The translations under genes were made by a program, and so were the position numbers. From NCBI RefSeq assembly GCF_026586805.1, contig NZ_JAPFHA010000003.1, positions 62,001 through 126,000 on the forward strand: a stretch of DNA of 64,000 bases, read 5' to 3'. Below the pieces are notes generated by a model that worked only from the letters and a program-made list of their open reading frames with translations, did not search any database and was not told the DNA's origin. This DNA is from Niveibacterium sp. 24ML (GTDB lineage Bacteria > Pseudomonadota > Gammaproteobacteria > Burkholderiales > Rhodocyclaceae). Below, piece after piece: positions 39,214-48,278 of the stretch (its first letter is position 1; each line of letters begins with the position of its first letter).

Positions 39214-41784
39214 TCAACCTTCAGCGATGCGCTTGGCGATATGTGCGAGTGCTTCTTCGATCTGGTCGACCAGGATCAGGCACAGATCACCCGGCCCTAG
39301 CCGTGCGAGCGCCGTATCAATGGCAAGGAACTCACCGGTAATTTCGTCGACATGCGTTGTGCGCGCAGCGCCGGCCAGACCCTCGCGCAGCAAACCGATC
39401 ACCTCGCCGTCGGCGCGCCCGCGCTGGCAGGCATCCTGGTAGAGCAGCACATCATCGAATGCAGCGCCGAGGATCTCGGTCTGCTGGCGGATGTCTTCGT
39501 CGCGCCGATCACCAGCGCCACTGATCACCACGCTGCGGCGATTCGATGGCATGGCTTCCACCGCACGAACCAGTGCGGTCATCGCGTCCGGGTTATGCCC
39601 GTAGTCTGCGATCAGCGTGGCGCCACGGTAGTCGAACACATTGAAGCGGCCCGGTGCATTGTCCGAATCGGTGCGGAAAGTCGCCAGGCCCTTGCAGATC
39701 ACGTCCCATTCCAGACCGGCGGACCAGGCCGCGGCAACGGCCGCCATGACGTTTTCGACCTGGAAGCCGATCGTGCCGTTGCGCGTGATTGGAATGTTGG
39801 CGAGTGGTACACGGTGCTTGACCATGCCTTCGGCGGCGACGATGGCATCGCCATCGACGTACACCACGCGGTTGCCCTGTGCGCGGTGCGTGGCCATCAC
39901 CGGCAGGTGGCGGTCGGCCGCGAAGAAGGTGATCTTGCCGGTACAGTTGTCCGCCATGCGGGCGACGATCGGATCGGCGGCGTTGAGCACCGCAGTGCCG
40001 TCCGGTGCCACGTTCTGCACAATCACGCGTTTGAGGACCGCGAGTTCGTCGACGGTGGTGATGTAGTTCAGACCAAGATGGTCGCCAAGGCCGATGTTGG
40101 TGACCACGGCCACCTTGCAGCGGTCGAAGGCGAGGCCTTCGCGCAGCACGCCGCCGCGCGCGGTTTCGAATACTGCGGCATCCACTGTCGGGTTGAGCAG
40201 TACGTTGCGCGCGCTCTTGGGGCCGGAACAGTCACCGCTGTCGATCCGGCGGCCCTGGATGTAGACGCCATCGGTGTTGGTCATGCCCACGGTTTGCCCG
40301 TTGGCCATGAACAGATGCGCGATCAGGCGCACGGTCGTGGTTTTGCCGTTGGTGCCGGTCACGGCCACCACCGGAATGCGCCCGTCCTCACCGTTCGGGA
40401 ACATGCTGGCGATGATCGCATCGCCCACCGCGCGGCCTTTGCCGAACGACGGGCTCAGGTGCATCCGCAGGCCGGGTGCGGCGTTCACTTCGACTACGCC
40501 GCCGCTCTGTTCTTCAAGCGGCTTGAGCATGCTGTCGCAGACGACGTCAACGCCACAGATATCCAGACCCACCATCTGCGCAGCGGCCACCGCACGGGCC
40601 GCCACCTCGGGGTGGACATCGTCGGTCACGTCGGTGGCGGTGCCGCCGGTGGAGAGGTTGGCATTGTTGCGCAGCACCACCCGCTTGCCCTTGGGCGGCA
40701 CCGAGTCGGCGGTCAGGCCCTGCATCTCAAGCCGTGCGATCGCGATTTCGTCGAAGCGGATCTTGGTCAGCGAGGTGGAGTGGCCTTCGCCGCGGCGCGG
40801 ATCGGCGTTGACCTGCTCCACCAGCTCACGCACGGTGTGGGTGCCGTTACCAATCACAAACGGTGGGTCACGGCGTGCCGCCGCCACCAGCTTGTCGCCC
40901 ACCACCAGCAGGCGGTAGTCGTAACCGGGCAGGTAACGCTCGACCATGATGTCGTCGCGGAACTCGCAAGCGACCTTGTAGGCCATCTCAAGCTGCTCGC
41001 GGCTTGTGATGTTGACGGTCACACCCTTGCCCTGGTTGCCGTCTTGCGGTTTGACGACGACCGGCAGCCCGATCTCAAGCGCGGCGGCCCAGGCGTCTTC
41101 GATGTCGACAACCGGGCGGCCCACCGGTACCGGTACGCCAGCGGCCAGCAGCAGGCGTTTGGTGAGTTCCTTGTCCTGCGCAATTGACTCGGCGATCGCG
41201 CTGGTTGAATCCATTTCGGCTGCCTGGATGCGCCGCTGCTTCGAGCCCCAGCCAAACTGCACCAGGCTGCCTTCGGTGAGGCGGCGGAAGGGGATGCCCC
41301 GCTCGACGGCGGCCTGCACGATCGACCCGGTTGAAGGGCCGAGGCGAACGTCTTCGTCGACCTCGCGCAGGCGTGCCAGCGCGCCGTCGAGATCGAACGC
41401 CGTGTCGTCCAGCGCAGCCTGGATCAGCTGCTGAGCCAGTTCAAGCGCCAGGCGGCCGACCGGCTCTTCGCTGTACTCCACCACCACCTGGTACACGCCG
41501 GGTTCCAGCGTCGCGTGGGCGCGGCTGAAGGTAACCGGGCAGCCGGCGTGGGCTTGCAGACCCAGCGTGGCCGCTTCAAGCACATGCGCCATTGCGACCG
41601 ATTCGCTGTGGCCGCGCGGCTGCAATTGGCCCAGCGCGGGAAAGCGTGCGCGCAGGCGGGCTTCGAAGCCCGGGATCGCGTCGATGACGCATTCGGTTTC
41701 GCTGCACGCAACGATCGCTTCGATCGAGGTGTGCCGGCTCCACAGGTTCGGCCCACGCAAGGCACGGATGCGGGAAACTTCCAT
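39214..41784 (-). CDS. cphA: cyanophycin synthetase, canonical CphA1 type
   Basis: Makes multi-L-arginyl-poly-L-aspartate by adding Asp to the backbone (ATP-grasp domain) and Arg to the side chain (Mur-ligase-like domain). 856 residues from the ATG at 41784 with AGGAAG upstream; a TTG one codon earlier is ignored. The N-terminal domain is about 1-160; the ATP-grasp spans about 215-470 (VVKPQDGNQGKGV and VVEVNAAPGLRMH visible); the Mur-ligase P-loop is intact, TGTNGKTTT with Lys481; the C-terminal substrate domain has ADYGHNPDAM and GAGDRRDED. Second gene of an operon, 46 bases after the CphA2-like gene, and followed by a terminator. Confidence 0.96.
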   Translation of the reverse strand: MEVSRIRALRGPNLWSRHTSIEAIVACSETECVIDAIPGFEARLRARFPALGQLQPRGHSESVAMAHVLEAATLGLQAHAGCPVTFSRAHATLEPGVYQVVVEYSEEPVGRLALELAQQLIQAALDDTAFDLDGALARLREVDEDVRLGPSTGSIVQAAVERGIPFRRLTEGSLVQFGWGSKQRRIQAAEMDSTSAIAESIAQDKELTKRLLLAAGVPVPVGRPVVDIEDAWAAALEIGLPVVVKPQDGNQGKGVTVNITSREQLEMAYKVACEFRDDIMVERYLPGYDYRLLVVGDKLVAAARRDPPFVIGNGTHTVRELVEQVNADPRRGEGHSTSLTKIRFDEIAIARLEMQGLTADSVPPKGKRVVLRNNANLSTGGTATDVTDDVHPEVAARAVAAAQMVGLDICGVDVVCDSMLKPLEEQSGGVVEVNAAPGLRMHLSPSFGKGRAVGDAIIASMFPNGEDGRIPVVAVTGTNGKTTTVRLIAHLFMANGQTVGMTNTDGVYIQGRRIDSGDCSGPKSARNVLLNPTVDAAVFETARGGVLREGLAFDRCKVAVVTNIGLGDHLGLNYITTVDELAVLKRVIVQNVAPDGTAVLNAADPIVARMADNCTGKITFFAADRHLPVMATHRAQGNRVVYVDGDAIVAAEGMVKHRVPLANIPITRNGTIGFQVENVMAAVAAAWSAGLEWDVICKGLATFRTDSDNAPGRFNVFDYRGATLIADYGHNPDAMTALVRAVEAMPSNRRSVVISGAGDRRDEDIRQQTEILGAAFDDVLLYQDACQRGRADGEVIGLLREGLAGAARTTHVDEITGEFLAIDTALARLGPGDLCLILVDQIEEALAHIAKRIAEG

Positions 41785-41830
41785 CAAGCAGTCTTCCTGT
41801 TGGTGTTGCAGTCGTCCAGGCGACCGGGAA

Positions 41831-44017
41831 TCAGTGTGCGCGAGCGCGGGCAGCGGTCTGCTCGGCCTCGAAAGTCTCGATGCCGGCGCCGATCAGGTCG
41901 GGCGACATGCCTAGTGCCCAGGCGGCGCCCACGGCGGCCAGAACGCTCGATACTTCAAGCGAGCCGGCGCCGGCGGCGGGCAGCATTGCCAGTTCGTCAA
42001 GGCGCTCTTCGTCGGCGCCACGGGCAAGGAATACCCGGCCATCGCGCGCAAACACGGCACTGCCGCCGGCGGCACGGTGCCTGGCCAGCGCCGGGGCATC
42101 GGCCGTGGTGGCGTAGAAGATGACCTTGCCATCGCACAGCGGCGCCATTTCGGCCACTTGCTCGTCTTCAGCGTTCAGCACCGCGTAGCCGGCAGGGTCG
42201 ACCACGTCAACCTGGGTGCGCAGCACGCCGTAGAGGCGGTCGGCGCTGTCGATGTAATGCTCGCTGAGCGATTCGTGGCCCGAGACATCGGTGACGATGC
42301 CCACGGTGCAACGATCGTAGGGCAAGCCTTCGCGAAGGATCGATTCGGCGCTGTGCTCGAACACGGCGGCGTCCACCGTGCGGTTCATCAGCAAACGCTG
42401 GCCCGAATCGAAGTTGACGCCGTTGCGCCGATCAACCTGGCGGCGATCGAGGAACATGCCTTCTGCACAGGCCAGCCCGACATGCCGGCCCGACAGGCGG
42501 ACGAGCCACGCGACCAGCTTCGAGATCTGTGTGGTGCCCTGACGGCCGGTCACGCCGACCAGCGGAATACGCCCCGCATCGGTTTCGCCGAAAAGGTGGT
42601 TGACGATGGCCTGGCCGACCGGGCGCGCGGCGCCGTTGGCCGGTTTCAGGTGCATCAGCAGCCCCGGCCCGGCATTGACTTCAACCACTGCAGCGTCTTG
42701 TTCGGCAAGCGGGCGCGAGATGTCTTCGGCCACCAGATCGACGCCGGCAATGTCCAGCCCGACGACGCGGGCGGCCAGGGCCACCACTTCGGCCAGCTCG
42801 GGGTGAAGTTCGTCGGTGCAGTCGAAGGCGACGTTGCCGTTGCGTTGGATCAGCACGCGCTGGCCCTGCGCGGGCAGCGAATTCGCGTCGAAGCCCTGGC
42901 GGGAAAGATCGAGCTGAATTGCGACGTCTTCGCTGACAATGATCTTGTTGAGCGGAAACTCTTCGGTGAGGCCGCGGCGCGGGTCGGTGTTGAGCTGCGC
43001 GTCGATCAGTTCAGCAATGCTGGCGCTTCCGTCGCCGGTCACCCAGGCTTCTTCGCCACGTGCGACGGCGACGACCTTGTTCCCGACCACGAGCAAACGG
43101 TGTTCGTGGCCACGGATGAAACGTTCGACGATGACTTCGCTGCCGTGTTGCTCGGCCAGGGCGAAGGCTTCCTCGACATCCTTGCGGGTGGAAAGATCAA
43201 GCGAAACGCCACGGCCGTGGTTGCCATCGACTGGCTTAACGACGACCGGCAGGCCGATGTCTTCGGCAGCTTCCCAGGCGTCGGCCGCGTTTTCGACGAT
43301 GCGGCCATCGGGTACCGGCACGCCGCATGATGCGAGCAGGCTCTTGGTCAGATCCTTGTCGCTCGAAATGCTCTCGGCAATCGCCGAGGTGCGGTCGGTT
43401 TCGGCGGTCCAGATCCGGCGTTGGCGGGCACCGTAACCGAGTTGGACGAGGTTGCCTTCATTGAGCCGGATCGACGGGATCTTGCGCTCGGTGGCGGCGT
43501 CGACGATGCACGCGGTGCTCGGCCCGAGGCAGAGCGAGTCGACCATGTCGGTCAGGCGCTCGATGGTCGCGGCCAGATCGTAGGGGCGGTCTTCCACGGC
43601 GGCGAGGACAAGCTCGCGTCCGGCCTCCAGGGCCGCGCGGCCCACCTGTTCGTTGCGGGTGCGGAAGGCCATTTTGTAGAGGCCGCTGCCCTCGGCGGTC
43701 TGCCGAGTCTTGCCGAAACCGGTCTGCATGCCGGCCCGCATTTGCAGTTCAAGCACCACATGTTCGAGGACGTGCCCGATCCAGGTGCCTTCGTCGAGGC
43801 GCTGGCGGAAGCCGCCGCGCTCGCCCACGCCGCAGCGATGTTCCAGCAAGCCCGGCAGCCAGGCGGTCAGGCGTTCGGTGAAGCCGGGCAGGGTGTTCGA
43901 CGGGTATTGCTCGAATTCGCCAATGTCCAGCAACGCCTCGATGACTGGGCGGTAGGTCCAGATGTTCGGTCCGCGCAAGTGCGTGACACGAAGAAACGTG
44001 ATGTCTTTCTTCTTCAT
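41831..44017 (-). CDS. cphA2: CphA2-like cyanophycin synthetase with inactivated Mur-ligase domain
   Basis: 728 residues from the ATG at 44017; a longer open frame has no family-like N-terminus. The N-terminal and ATP-grasp domains are well preserved (VVKPVDGNHGRGV, VVEVNAGPGLLMH). The Mur-ligase P-loop is changed: TGRQGTTQIS, so the lysine of GKTT is Thr495. The protein then stops before the C-terminal substrate domain (no YGHNPD region). Cyanobacterial CphA2 has the same losses and polymerises beta-Asp-Arg dipeptides with one active site; by analogy this enzyme may do so or may be a partner of CphA1. First gene of the operon. Confidence 0.88.
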   Translation of the reverse strand: MKKKDITFLRVTHLRGPNIWTYRPVIEALLDIGEFEQYPSNTLPGFTERLTAWLPGLLEHRCGVGERGGFRQRLDEGTWIGHVLEHVVLELQMRAGMQTGFGKTRQTAEGSGLYKMAFRTRNEQVGRAALEAGRELVLAAVEDRPYDLAATIERLTDMVDSLCLGPSTACIVDAATERKIPSIRLNEGNLVQLGYGARQRRIWTAETDRTSAIAESISSDKDLTKSLLASCGVPVPDGRIVENAADAWEAAEDIGLPVVVKPVDGNHGRGVSLDLSTRKDVEEAFALAEQHGSEVIVERFIRGHEHRLLVVGNKVVAVARGEEAWVTGDGSASIAELIDAQLNTDPRRGLTEEFPLNKIIVSEDVAIQLDLSRQGFDANSLPAQGQRVLIQRNGNVAFDCTDELHPELAEVVALAARVVGLDIAGVDLVAEDISRPLAEQDAAVVEVNAGPGLLMHLKPANGAARPVGQAIVNHLFGETDAGRIPLVGVTGRQGTTQISKLVAWLVRLSGRHVGLACAEGMFLDRRQVDRRNGVNFDSGQRLLMNRTVDAAVFEHSAESILREGLPYDRCTVGIVTDVSGHESLSEHYIDSADRLYGVLRTQVDVVDPAGYAVLNAEDEQVAEMAPLCDGKVIFYATTADAPALARHRAAGGSAVFARDGRVFLARGADEERLDELAMLPAAGAGSLEVSSVLAAVGAAWALGMSPDLIGAGIETFEAEQTAARARAH

Positions 44018-44300
44018 TTTCCAGTCGTTGATTCCGCTTGGCACTGCAAGCGAGGCGGCCTGCGAATGAGCGACGCCCCGACGCTCAGACCTCGCCCGGA
44101 CGATTAAAGGGCGGGGGTCTCGATGCGGTATACTTCCTTGCCATTCGTGTCGGGTTGGAAGCGCTAACTCGTCAGAATATCGCAATTGCGCGATTCGCTG
44201 CTGTCCGTGCCGTCAACTCTGTTGCTCAGCAATCCGTTCAATCCACGTCGCGCCACGGCGCTCCTTAGATCGAAGCTGTTTCTCGATCCGTTCCGTCCCG

Positions 44301-46580
44301 ATGAAGCCGCTGATGAATACAGAGACCCTGCTTGCTGGTGCTGCCCGAACAAGTGTTGCCGAGGTGTGGCGTGATGCCCTGGCAACGCAGCTCGCCTCGG
44401 GAGAGAACGTCCTCGCGACGGTTGAGGTTGACCTTGATGCGCAGCTGAAGTTTGCCCGAGGGCTCGTGGTGATCACGGATCGCCGCCTGATCGCACAGGC
44501 GCCGGGCGAGGCTGCCTGGCAAAGCTGGCCCTTGCAGGAGGGCCTGTGCCTCCTGCATCACGATCATGCGGGGGTTGGCACGCTTGAGTTGCGCGGGCCT
44601 GAGCGCCTGCTGGCGAGCTGGCGCTACACCCTGGGGCAGAACGTTGCCGCGCTGCGCGTGATCGAAACCTTCGAGAGCCAGTTGAAGCTGCTGGTGACCG
44701 GCGTTGCGGCAGCGGTCGATGCCAGTGATCTGTGCCCGACCTGCAAGGCGCCCTTGCCGCCGGATGAGGACGAGTGCCCGATCTGCACGCGCGAATTGCA
44801 CACGCCGCCCTCGACCTGGACCTTGTTCAGACTGTGGCGTTTTGCAAAGCCCTACCAGGGGCAACTGCTCGCGGGTTTCTTGCTGATGCTGGGCGCGACC
44901 GCCGCGACGCTGGTTTCGCCCTACCTCTACATGCCACTGATGGACGAGGTGCTGATTCCCTTCCAGAACGGTCAGCACATCGAACCGGCAAAGGTCGCCA
45001 TGTACCTGGGGGGTTTGCTGGCGGCGGCCGTGGTTTCCTGGGGGCTGGGGTGGGCGAAGACCTACATCCTTGCCCTGGTCTCCGAACGCATCAGTGCGGA
45101 TTTGCGCACCACGACCTACGAACACCTGTTGCAGCTTTCGCTTGAATACTTCGGCGGCAAGCGCACCGGCGATCTGATCGCCCGCATCGGTTCGGAATCG
45201 GACCGCATCAGCGTCTTCCTCTCGCTGCATGCGCTCGACTTCATCACCGATGTGCTGATGATCACGATGACCGCTGTGATCCTGTTCAGCATTAACCCGG
45301 CGCTCGCGCTGGTGACGCTGCTGCCGCTGCCCTTCATCGGTTGGATGATCCACCTGGTACGTGATCGCCTGCGTACCGGATTCGAGAAGATCGACCGTGT
45401 GTGGGGCGAGGTCACCAACATCCTCGCCGACACCATCCCCGGCATCCGGGTGGTGAAGGCCTTCGCGCAGGAAAAACGCGAAACCCGCCGCTTCCGCGAG
45501 GCCAACCAGCACAACCTGTTGATCAATGATCGCCTCAACAAGACTTGGTCACTGTTCTCGCCCACCGTGTCACTGCTCACCGAGATGGGGCTGCTCGTGG
45601 TGTGGGCCTTCGGCATCTGGCTGGTATCCAAGAGCGAAATCACTGTCGGTACGCTGACCGCCTTCCTTGCATACATCGGGCGTTTCTACGGCCGGCTCGA
45701 CTCGATGAGCCGCATCGTGTCGGTGACGCAGAAGGCCGCCGCTGGCGCCAAGCGCATCTTCGATGTGCTCGACCATGTCTCCAACGTACCCGAGCCAACC
45801 AACCCGGTACATCTGGAAACCGTGCGTGGCGAAATCGAGATGCGTGACATCGGCTTCCGCTACGGCAATCGCTCGGTGATCCGCGGCTTGTCGCTGACGA
45901 TCAAACCGGGCGAAATGATCGGCCTGGTCGGCCACAGCGGCTCGGGCAAGAGCACGTTGGTGAACCTGATTTGCCGTTTCTACGACGTCAGCGAAGGCTC
46001 GATCAAGGTCGATGGCGTCGACACCCGTTCGCTGCCGGTGGCCGAGTACCGCCGCCACATCGGCCTGGTACTGCAGGAGCCCTTCCTGTTCTTCGGCACG
46101 ATTGCCGACAACATTGCCTATGGCAAGCCTGACGCCACCCGCGCCGAGATCATCGCCGCGGCGCGTGCGGCCCACGCGCACGAATTCATCCTGCGCCTGC
46201 CGCAGGGCTACGACTCGCTGGTGGGTGAGCGTGGGCAGGGCCTCTCGGGCGGCGAGCGTCAGCGCATCTCGATCGCTCGTGCGCTGCTGATCAACCCGCG
46301 CATGCTGATCCTCGACGAAGCCACCTCTTCGGTGGATACAGAAACCGAGAAGGAAATCCAGCGCGCGCTCGACAACCTGGTGCAGGGCCGCACCACGATC
46401 GCAATTGCCCACCGCCTGTCGACGCTGCGCAAGGCCGACCGCCTGGTCGTGATGGATCGCGGCCAGATCGTTGAAGTCGGCCACCACGACGAACTGATGG
46501 CAAAGCAGGGCGCGTACTGGCGGTTGTATCAGGCGCAGGCGCGCAATGCCGAAAAGCTACTTGAGGATGCAGCCGAATGA
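44301..46580 (+). CDS. ABC exporter half-transporter with N-terminal zinc ribbon, linked to the cyanophycin genes
   Basis: 759 residues. Domain order: a soluble N-terminal region (about 1-135, with a LVVITDRRLIA strand resembling bacterial PH-like domains), a zinc ribbon with Cys145, Cys148, Cys159 and Cys162, a type IV exporter membrane domain with six helices (about 185-475), and a nucleotide-binding domain with Walker A Lys550 (HSGSGKST), signature LSGGERQR, Walker B LILDEATSSVD and the switch His in IAHRLST. It lies divergent from cphA2 (283 bases between starts) and its stop overlaps the DUF1854 gene. Substrate unknown; the genomic link to cyanophycin synthetases is the main clue. Confidence 0.88.
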   Translation: MKPLMNTETLLAGAARTSVAEVWRDALATQLASGENVLATVEVDLDAQLKFARGLVVITDRRLIAQAPGEAAWQSWPLQEGLCLLHHDHAGVGTLELRGPERLLASWRYTLGQNVAALRVIETFESQLKLLVTGVAAAVDASDLCPTCKAPLPPDEDECPICTRELHTPPSTWTLFRLWRFAKPYQGQLLAGFLLMLGATAATLVSPYLYMPLMDEVLIPFQNGQHIEPAKVAMYLGGLLAAAVVSWGLGWAKTYILALVSERISADLRTTTYEHLLQLSLEYFGGKRTGDLIARIGSESDRISVFLSLHALDFITDVLMITMTAVILFSINPALALVTLLPLPFIGWMIHLVRDRLRTGFEKIDRVWGEVTNILADTIPGIRVVKAFAQEKRETRRFREANQHNLLINDRLNKTWSLFSPTVSLLTEMGLLVVWAFGIWLVSKSEITVGTLTAFLAYIGRFYGRLDSMSRIVSVTQKAAAGAKRIFDVLDHVSNVPEPTNPVHLETVRGEIEMRDIGFRYGNRSVIRGLSLTIKPGEMIGLVGHSGSGKSTLVNLICRFYDVSEGSIKVDGVDTRSLPVAEYRRHIGLVLQEPFLFFGTIADNIAYGKPDATRAEIIAAARAAHAHEFILRLPQGYDSLVGERGQGLSGGERQRISIARALLINPRMLILDEATSSVDTETEKEIQRALDNLVQGRTTIAIAHRLSTLRKADRLVVMDRGQIVEVGHHDELMAKQGAYWRLYQAQARNAEKLLEDAAE

Positions 46581-47041
46581 TCACCTGGCAAATCGAACGC
46601 AACGCTTTTGGCCGCCTGGTGCTTACCGATGCGGCTGGCGAACGCCATGAGAATGTGGTGCCGGTGCGGGCCTTTCCGATCGCCGCGCCTGAAGAAGGCA
46701 TCTCGCTGGTCAGCCAGGATGGCCATGAACTGGTGTGGCTTGACCGCCTTGCGGATGCGCCTGAGGCGGCGCGCGCTCTGATCGAAGGCGAACTCGGGCG
46801 TCGCGAGTTTGTTCCCGAGTTGCGTCGCTTGATCAAGGTGTCGAGCTTCGCGACGCCGTCGACCTGGACGGTCCAGACCGATCGGGGCGAAACCAGTTTC
46901 GTGCTGCGCGGTGAAGAGGATATCCGCCGCCTGTCGGGCAATACGTTGATGATTGCCGACACGCACGGCATCCAGTTCCTGATTCGCGATCTGCTGGCGC
47001 TGGATCACCACAGCCGGCGCCTGCTCGACCGCTTTCTCTGA
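46577..47041 (+). CDS. DUF1854 protein coupled to the ABC exporter
   Basis: 154 residues, no signal peptide or membrane helix. It matches DUF1854: a central VPVRAFPIAAPEEGISLVS strand region, SFATPSTWTVQTDRGE, and the C-terminal IADTHGIQFLIRD. The ATG overlaps the exporter stop (ATGA), so the two proteins are made together and probably interact. In related genomes this pair accompanies cyanophycin synthetases, as I recall; the biochemical role is unknown. A terminator follows 22 bases downstream. Confidence 0.85.
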   Translation: MITWQIERNAFGRLVLTDAAGERHENVVPVRAFPIAAPEEGISLVSQDGHELVWLDRLADAPEAARALIEGELGRREFVPELRRLIKVSSFATPSTWTVQTDRGETSFVLRGEEDIRRLSGNTLMIADTHGIQFLIRDLLALDHHSRRLLDRFL

Positions 47042-47063
47042 TCGCCTGCAGGTGGCATCGAGC

Positions 47064-47097
47064 AACGGGCCGCTCATCGAGTGGCCCGTTTGTTTTT
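47064..47097 (+). terminator. intrinsic terminator after the ABC exporter/DUF1854 operon
   Basis: AACGGGCC (47064-47071) pairs with GGCCCGTT (47083-47090), with an inner CTC/GAG pairing, followed by TGTTTTTTG. Confidence 0.85.
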
Positions 47098-47154
47098 TGC
47101 CGCCACGATTGAAATCCCGCCTTGGGGCACCGAGATAGGGGGAGTCATGAGGCC

Positions 47155-47994
47155 ATGTCCGTGAGGTCGCTGGTGCCCCTTCTTATCGTTGCCATTCCGG
47201 CCTTGCTGTTCGCTGCCTGGCTGTTTCTCGAACCTCAGCGCCTGGCCTGGAGGCGCCAGCGCATCGCGCAGCGCCCCTTTCCCGATGCATGGAGGGAGAT
47301 CCTGCGGCTGCGCGTACCGTACTTTCGCCGCCTGCCACCGGACTTGCAGTTGCAACTCAAGCAACTGATCAAGATCTTTCTGGCCGAGAAGGCTTTTGTA
47401 GGCTGCGCCGGCCAGGAAATTACCGACGAGATCCGCGTCACGATTGCTGCGCAGGCCTGCCTGCTTGTGCTCAATCGGCGCGACGGTTACTGCTATCCGA
47501 AGCTGCGGCAGGTGCTGGTGTACCCGGGGGCTTTCGCGGTGGAAAAGAAAGTCTCGGATCCGATTGGCCTGCAGCGCGTGGAGCGGCAGGTGCTGGCCGG
47601 TGAATCATGGTCAAGCGGGCAGGTGATCCTGTCCTGGCAAGACACGCTGTCGGGCGCGGCGAGCGATGACGACGGCCACAACGTCGTCGTGCACGAGTTC
47701 GCCCATCAGCTCGATCAGGAGACCGGCGCTGCGAACGGGGCCCCCGAGTTGCCCGGTGCGCGGCACTACGCGAACTGGGCGCAGGTGTTCAGTGCAGAGT
47801 TCGAGCACTTGCGTGCGCAGGCCGATGCCGGGGAGCCCTCCTTGCTCGACCAGTACGGCGCGAGCAACCCCGGCGAGTTCTTCGCGGTGGCCAGCGAGGT
47901 CTTCTTCGAGCGGCCCGGTGAGATGGCCCAGCAGCACCCCGCGCTCTACCAGCAACTGAGCGGCTACTACCGGCTGGATCCGCTCAGCTGGTAA
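47155..47994 (+). CDS. mtfA: MtfA-type zinc peptidase (M90 family)
   Basis: 279 residues from the ATG at 47155, with GGGGGAG upstream. An N-terminal hydrophobic segment (about 6-24) could anchor it. The zinc-binding motif His180-Glu181-x-x-His184 (VHEFAHQLD) is intact, with the downstream family glutamates in GEFFAVASEVFFERP. The E. coli relative MtfA binds the glucose-PTS regulator Mlc and has aminopeptidase activity; whether that applies here is not shown. It stands alone between a terminator and the convergent KTSC gene. Confidence 0.92.
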   Translation: MSVRSLVPLLIVAIPALLFAAWLFLEPQRLAWRRQRIAQRPFPDAWREILRLRVPYFRRLPPDLQLQLKQLIKIFLAEKAFVGCAGQEITDEIRVTIAAQACLLVLNRRDGYCYPKLRQVLVYPGAFAVEKKVSDPIGLQRVERQVLAGESWSSGQVILSWQDTLSGAASDDDGHNVVVHEFAHQLDQETGAANGAPELPGARHYANWAQVFSAEFEHLRAQADAGEPSLLDQYGASNPGEFFAVASEVFFERPGEMAQQHPALYQQLSGYYRLDPLSW

Positions 47995-48003
47995 GCGCAG
48001 GCC

Positions 48004-48222
48004 TCACTTCACCCGGCGCTGGGTGAATTCGTCCTGGATGTTGTCGCGGTAGTAGCTGGCGGGCGAGCCGCTGGCGAGGAAGCGGCGGGCGATCTCGTCG
48101 CCCACGCTCGAATGCTGGACGATCGATCCGTTGTCGAATTCGATCTCAAGCGTTCGTGCCGAGCGGTCGTAGCCGGCGGAGCGGATGCCGCCGCGATTGA
48201 TGGTCTTGCGTTCAATGGCCAT
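48004..48222 (-). CDS. KTSC-domain small protein
   Basis: 72 residues with the KTSC domain pattern: SAGYDRSARTLEIEFDNGSI, then VGDEIARRFLAS and a Tyr-Arg-x-x-Ile end. KTSC domains occur alone or fused to lysyl-tRNA synthetase or other proteins and have no firm function. AAGGA precedes the start. It lies 56 bases after the UPF0016 exporter gene on the same strand and may share its riboswitch-controlled transcript. Confidence 0.82.
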   Translation of the reverse strand: MAIERKTINRGGIRSAGYDRSARTLEIEFDNGSIVQHSSVGDEIARRFLASGSPASYYRDNIQDEFTQRRVK

Positions 48223-48278
48223 GTGCGGTCCTTGGTGGGAAGCAGGCCGTGCGTGCCAATCCGCACGGCCCGGATCGA

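Noticed and set aside
39352-41187. Long plus-strand open frame opposite cphA (611 codons), and a similar one at 42077-43330 opposite cphA2
   Set aside because: Shadows of high-GC genes; composition is extreme (Val, His, Gly, Asp-rich) and the minus-strand proteins carry intact family motifs.
44018-44300. Region between cphA2 and the ABC exporter searched for promoters and operators
   Set aside because: TATACT occurs at 44129-44134 but has no acceptable -35 element at proper distance, so no promoter is claimed.
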